A stretch of 51,036 nucleotides of DNA from CAZDYP01 sp964509505. GTDB taxonomy: Bacteria; Chloroflexota; Anaerolineae; JACRMK01. Positions within the stretch are counted from its first letter, which is position 1. Each line of letters opens with the position of its first letter. The DNA is taken from NCBI GenBank assembly GCA_964509505.1, contig CAZDYP010000010.1:1-51036 (forward strand). Reading direction: 5' to 3'. Shown here one piece after another: positions 47,985 through 51,036 of this stretch. The translations under genes and the position numbers were made by a program. Under the pieces are notes generated by a model. The model did no database searches, was not told where the DNA came from, and saw nothing but the letters and a program-made list of their open reading frames with translations.

Positions 47985-48033
47985 GAAAGAAGAAAGAGGA
48001 AAGACACTTCAAGTCGTTCCTCTTTCTTCTTTC
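47985..48033. terminator. Long perfect inverted repeat after thrS
   Basis: 17-bp perfect arms GAAAGAAGAAAGAGGAA (47985-48001) and TTCCTCTTTCTTCTTTC (48017-48033) with a 15-base loop. It can act as a strong transcription stop. It is made of a purine heptamer repeat and its inverse. Confidence 0.65.
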
Positions 48034-48045
48034 ACTGTTTGCGCC

Positions 48046-48073
48046 TTGACAGTCTCATCCGATTGCTTAGAAT
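48046..48073 (+). promoter_or_regulatory. Consensus promoter of the SWIM/DUF5691 locus
   Basis: TTGACA (48046-48051), 16-bp spacer, TAGAAT (48068-48073), 9 bases to the ATG at 48083. A strong vegetative promoter with little or no leader. Confidence 0.75.
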
Positions 48074-48082
48074 CTTCTGCGT

Positions 48083-49400
48083 ATGCCTACGCAATTGACG
48101 CCCGCACAAATTCTTGCCTTAGCGCCCGATTCACAAATTGCCAAAGATGGACAAAAGCTGGCGACGCCGCGCCATTGGGTCACGCTCGGACACGAAGCGC
48201 AATTTGTCTGGGGCGAATGTCAGGGCAGCGCGAAAAATCCGTATCAAGCCAAAGTTGATTTGAGCGAGCCTGCTTTCAGCTGCACTTGTCCCAGCCGCAA
48301 ATTTCCTTGCAAGCATGGCATCGGCTTATTGCTGCTGCTCGCCAATCAATCACAAATTTTCACACAAACGACGCCACCGCAATGGTTGAGCGAGTGGCAG
48401 CACGAGCGCGCTCGGCGCAAGGCACGCGTCGAAAAGCGCGCGAATAAAAACACCGATCCCACACCCAACATCCAAGACGCCAAAGCGCAAGCGCGACGCA
48501 TGGTTGAGCGTGAAGCGAAGGTCGCGCAAGGGTTGGCTGATTTGGAAACGTGGCTGCATGACGTGGCGCGACAAGGCTTGGCGACGGCGCAATCACAGCC
48601 GTCGAGTTTTTGGGAGACGCCTGCCAAGCGTTTGGTGGACGCGCAAGCGCCGAGCCTCGCGCGTCGGGTGCGCGAATTGGGCGCGTTGCCTGCGACGGGC
48701 GAAGGTTGGCAAGCGCGTTTGCTGGAACGCATGGGGCGCATCCATTTGCTATTGGAAGCGTATCGGCAACGCGACACCTTGCCCGCTGCCTTACAAGCTG
48801 ATATTCGCGCGCTCATCGGTTGGACGATGGAACAAGATGAAGTGTTGGCAACACAAGGTGTGCGTGACTGTTGGGGTGTGCTTGGGCAACGTATCGAAGA
48901 CGAAGAAAAATTGCGCGTGCAACGCACGTGGTTATGGGGCTGTGAGAGTGGGCGTCACGCGTTGGTCTTGAGTTTCGCGCCGAACAATCAAATGCTCGAC
49001 AAAAGTTTAGTGGTTGGCACGCAACTCGATGCGGAGTTGGTTTTTTTCCCCAGTGTCTATCCGTTGCGCGCGTTAGTGAAAACGCGTCACGCAGCGCCTG
49101 CGCCGTTGACGACCCTGCGAGGTTATGCGACGTTGCTCGAAGCGAATGCTGCGTACGCCGCCGCGTTGACGCAGCTCCCTTGGTTGGAGCGAATGCCTTT
49201 TGTGTTACAAGCGGTCACGCCGGTACCCTCTGATAGAACGTGGCGTGTGCGCGATGCTGCAGGATACACCTTGCCTCTTGCCCAAGCGTTCACGCAAGGT
49301 TGGCAACTGATCGCCTTGAGCGGTGGACACCCATTGACATTGATGGGTGAATGGGATGGGGATGCGTTGTGGCCCCTGAGTGGGTGGGCAGAAGGTAGAT
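48083..49400 (+). CDS. SWIM zinc-finger protein, 3' end in assembly gap
   Basis: A 439-residue visible part of a SWIM-domain protein starting at ATG 48083. The SWIM motif is FSCTCPSRKFPCKHGIGLLL (Cys-x-Cys, then Cys-x-His) at about residues 71-90, expected to bind DNA or another macromolecule through zinc. Residues 110-160 are highly charged and helical (WQHERARRKARVEKRANK), then a mixed domain to the C-terminus (WLWGCESGRHALVLSFAP, AELVFFPSVYPLRALV, FVLQAVTPVPSDRTWRVRD). This type of protein precedes a DUF5691 gene in many bacteria, next to MoxR-type AAA ATPase and VWA genes (recalled from general genome contexts). The stop is hidden by the gap. Confidence 0.88.
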
Positions 49401-49500
49401 NNNNNNNNNNNNNNNNNNNNNNNNNNNNNNNNNNNNNNNNNNNNNNNNNNNNNNNNNNNNNNNNNNNNNNNNNNNNNNNNNNNNNNNNNNNNNNNNNNNN
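49401..49500. other. Assembly gap (100 N) between the SWIM and DUF5691 genes
   Basis: Exactly 100 N; no shared edge sequence. It hides the C-terminus of the SWIM protein and the start of DUF5691. Confidence 0.95.
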
Positions 49501-50967
49501 GGCACGGAGCGTCAAGCGTTAGCGTTGACTTCGCGCGCGGATGGGTTGGGCGCTGTGCTGTCGCATCTCGCGCAGCGAGAACCGCCGTGTGCCTTGTTGG
49601 CGGCGGCGGCGACGGTATCGTTATATCGTCGCGCGGGGCAGTTACCCCAACAAAGCGCGGAAGTCTTGCCGCAGCGTGCGGCTGATGAGGTGACGCCTCC
49701 ATGCAATGACCGCGCCGCGCAACAGCTCGCGCTGATGTTGAATGGCGCTTATGCGGCGTTGCTGCCCGAATGGCTCCACGCGCTTGCCGCTGCGCGTCAA
49801 CGCGTTCCGCCTGAACTTTTGCCGCAACTCTTGGACTTGGGATGTTCAGAGTCTGCGTTGCAATCCGCGATTGGTGCGGCGCTGGGTGAACGAGGGCATT
49901 GGTTGGCAAGGCATAATCCCGCATGGGGTTATGCGGTCGGCGATTTGCATGAGGCTGATTGGCAAGACGGCGCACGCAATGTGCGCTTGTCGTTGTTGCG
50001 TCAGTTGCGCGCGACAAAACCGCAACGCGCGCGCGAGCTGGTCGCTTCAACTTGGCAGCAAGACGCGCCTGATGACCGCGCAGCCTTCATCGCTGCGTTT
50101 GCCGATGGGCTGACGATGGCGGATGAGCCATTCCTCGAAGCGGCGCTGGATGATCGTCGCAAAGAAGTGCGTGTGGCTGCCGCGCAGCTGCTCAAGCAGC
50201 TGCCTGCATCGCGTTTGTGTCAGCGCATGACGGAGCGCGTGCGCGTGTGCTTGCCATGGAAAGCGGGCAAGAAGTCGCCGTTCGTCGTGAGGTTGCCAGA
50301 GCAATGCGATAAAGAGCTGCAGCGTGATGGCGTCGAAGCAAAAGCGCAGCGTGGCTTTGGCGAGAAGGCGTGGTGGTTGGCGCAAATGTTGGGCGCCGTA
50401 CCGCCGCGCGTGTGGTGCGAGGCGTGGCGACAAACACCCAGCGAGCTCATCGCCGTCATTCGCAAGCACGAGTGGGAGAACGTGTTGCTCACGGGTTGGG
50501 CGGAGGCGGCGCGCAATCAGCGTGACGCCGCATGGGCGGAAGCGTTGCTCACATTGTCATGGGCATCCGATGTGTTAGTGGGATTGATGTCTGTGATGTC
50601 ACCGCCGCGTGTCGAGGCAGTAATCATGGAGTTGTTGCCAACCCAAGACGTACTGTTGCGCAGCGACCATCCCGCTTTGACGTTGCTCGTTCACTATCGC
50701 CAGCCGTGGAGCAGCGCCTTGACACACGCTGTCATCACCGCAGTAAAGCGCACGCTCGAAACAGGCAAATTCAACTATCAGACCGATTGGCAACTGCGAA
50801 CCCATCTCAAGGATTTTGCGCGCTACGTGGCGCTGAGTGAATTCGCCGCGTTGACGACCGACTGGCCCACGACGGCGCAGAGCTGGGAGCAGTGGGCGTC
50901 TGTCGTAGAGGAGTTTATGGCGATGGCGCAATTTCGTGAGGAGATGCGGCAAGCGCTACAACGCTAG
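49501..50967 (+). CDS. DUF5691 protein, 5' end in assembly gap
   Basis: 488 visible residues, frame open from 49501, ending at TAG 50967. The opening GTERQALALTSRADGLGAVL and the later PEWLHALAAARQRVPPELLPQLLDLG, LGERGHWLARHNPAWGYAVG and DDRRKEVRVAAAQLLKQLP match, from memory, the DUF5691 family, which always follows a SWIM protein. The body is helical and HEAT-like (DDRRKEVRVAAAQLLKQL) and the middle part has a basic segment. The function is unknown; the genomic context suggests an ATPase-driven complex. The start codon lies in the gap, probably directly after the SWIM stop. After its stop, the truncated MITE begins 13 bp on. Confidence 0.85.
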   Translation, partial: GTERQALALTSRADGLGAVLSHLAQREPPCALLAAAATVSLYRRAGQLPQQSAEVLPQRAADEVTPPCNDRAAQQLALMLNGAYAALLPEWLHALAAARQRVPPELLPQLLDLGCSESALQSAIGAALGERGHWLARHNPAWGYAVGDLHEADWQDGARNVRLSLLRQLRATKPQRARELVASTWQQDAPDDRAAFIAAFADGLTMADEPFLEAALDDRRKEVRVAAAQLLKQLPASRLCQRMTERVRVCLPWKAGKKSPFVVRLPEQCDKELQRDGVEAKAQRGFGEKAWWLAQMLGAVPPRVWCEAWRQTPSELIAVIRKHEWENVLLTGWAEAARNQRDAAWAEALLTLSWASDVLVGLMSVMSPPRVEAVIMELLPTQDVLLRSDHPALTLLVHYRQPWSSALTHAVITAVKRTLETGKFNYQTDWQLRTHLKDFARYVALSEFAALTTDWPTTAQSWEQWASVVEEFMAMAQFREEMRQALQR

Positions 50968-50979
50968 CCAACAACGAAT

Positions 50980-51036
50980 TCGAGAGTGTTTTGAAATTCA
51001 GACCCTAACGGTTTTTCTGGCGCAGCGGGTTCACCA
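50980..51036. mobile_element. Second MITE-like copy, cut by window end
   Basis: The sequence from about 50980 (GAGAGTGTTTTGAAATTCAG and following) matches the left end of the element at 32764 with two or three substitutions (CTAACGG against CTAAAGG, GCGCAGC against GCGAAGC). Its edge reads TTCGAGAG rather than TTAAGAG. The remainder is beyond the window. Confidence 0.85.

Noticed and set aside
49205..50050. 281-codon minus-strand frame crossing an N gap opposite the SWIM/DUF5691 genes
   Set aside because: Uses unknown bases for continuity and is the antisense of two good genes.

Overview
The window looks like a chromosomal scaffold from a member of the Chloroflexota, most likely Anaerolineae-like. 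This is inferred from exported proteins with long Thr/Pro-rich linkers, an AccD-AccA fusion, a MazG protein carrying a tetrapyrrole-methylase remnant, and an overall content of glycan-active and glycine/threonine enzymes without any outer-membrane or LPS genes. No rRNA or ribosomal protein is present to fix the taxonomy. Four runs of exactly 100 N are scaffold joins; one is flanked by the same 55 bases on both sides.

Layout. 1-5.6 kb: 5'-truncated aquaporin, metallo-beta-lactamase-fold hydrolase, MaoC hydratase, AEC transporter, HEAT-repeat protein, MazG. 5.6-10.4 kb: MalQ, a transglutaminase-like gene remnant, and the threonine-degradation pair kbl/tdh. 10.4-18 kb: a flippase-like membrane protein and a cell-surface block with a Thr/Pro-rich anchored protein and two related glycoside hydrolases. 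18.3-24 kb: an ABC-2 exporter (ATPase plus two permeases, with a possible 40-aa ORF between), a PHP phosphoesterase and a 14-TM drug exporter. 24-29.3 kb: polysaccharide deacetylase lipoprotein, LysM lipoprotein, NAD(P)HX repair enzyme, AccD-AccA fusion. 29.3-33 kb: SDR enzyme, tRNA-Pro/Gly/CAU cluster, M3 peptidase, then a structured intergenic stretch with a 147-bp MITE-like element. 33-39.7 kb: DUF4260, ornithine cyclodeaminase-like protein, SMR/EamA-like protein, NAD-sugar epimerase, HDAC-like amidohydrolase, NfeD protease, PKD-like lipoprotein, a small unknown. 39.7-48 kb: enolase, 2-oxoacid dehydrogenase E2, an isopropylmalate/homocitrate synthase-like enzyme, a threonine-specifier T-box leader, Sufu-domain protein, asd and thrS. 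48-51 kb: SWIM zinc-finger protein and DUF5691 protein, probably the first two genes of a larger MoxR/VWA-type locus that continues past the window, followed by a second copy of the MITE.

The most striking global feature is a genome-wide-looking class of short tandem repeats with a 7-bp (sometimes 8-bp) period. They occupy most gene junctions, use a different unit sequence at almost every site, are often arranged as inverted arms, frequently supply the stop codon of the upstream gene, and in four genes (mazG, nnr, the E2 gene, the PKD-like lipoprotein) run in frame through interdomain linkers or the signal peptide. Three palindromic REP families are superimposed on them, including inside the T-box leader and in the tRNA operon leader.
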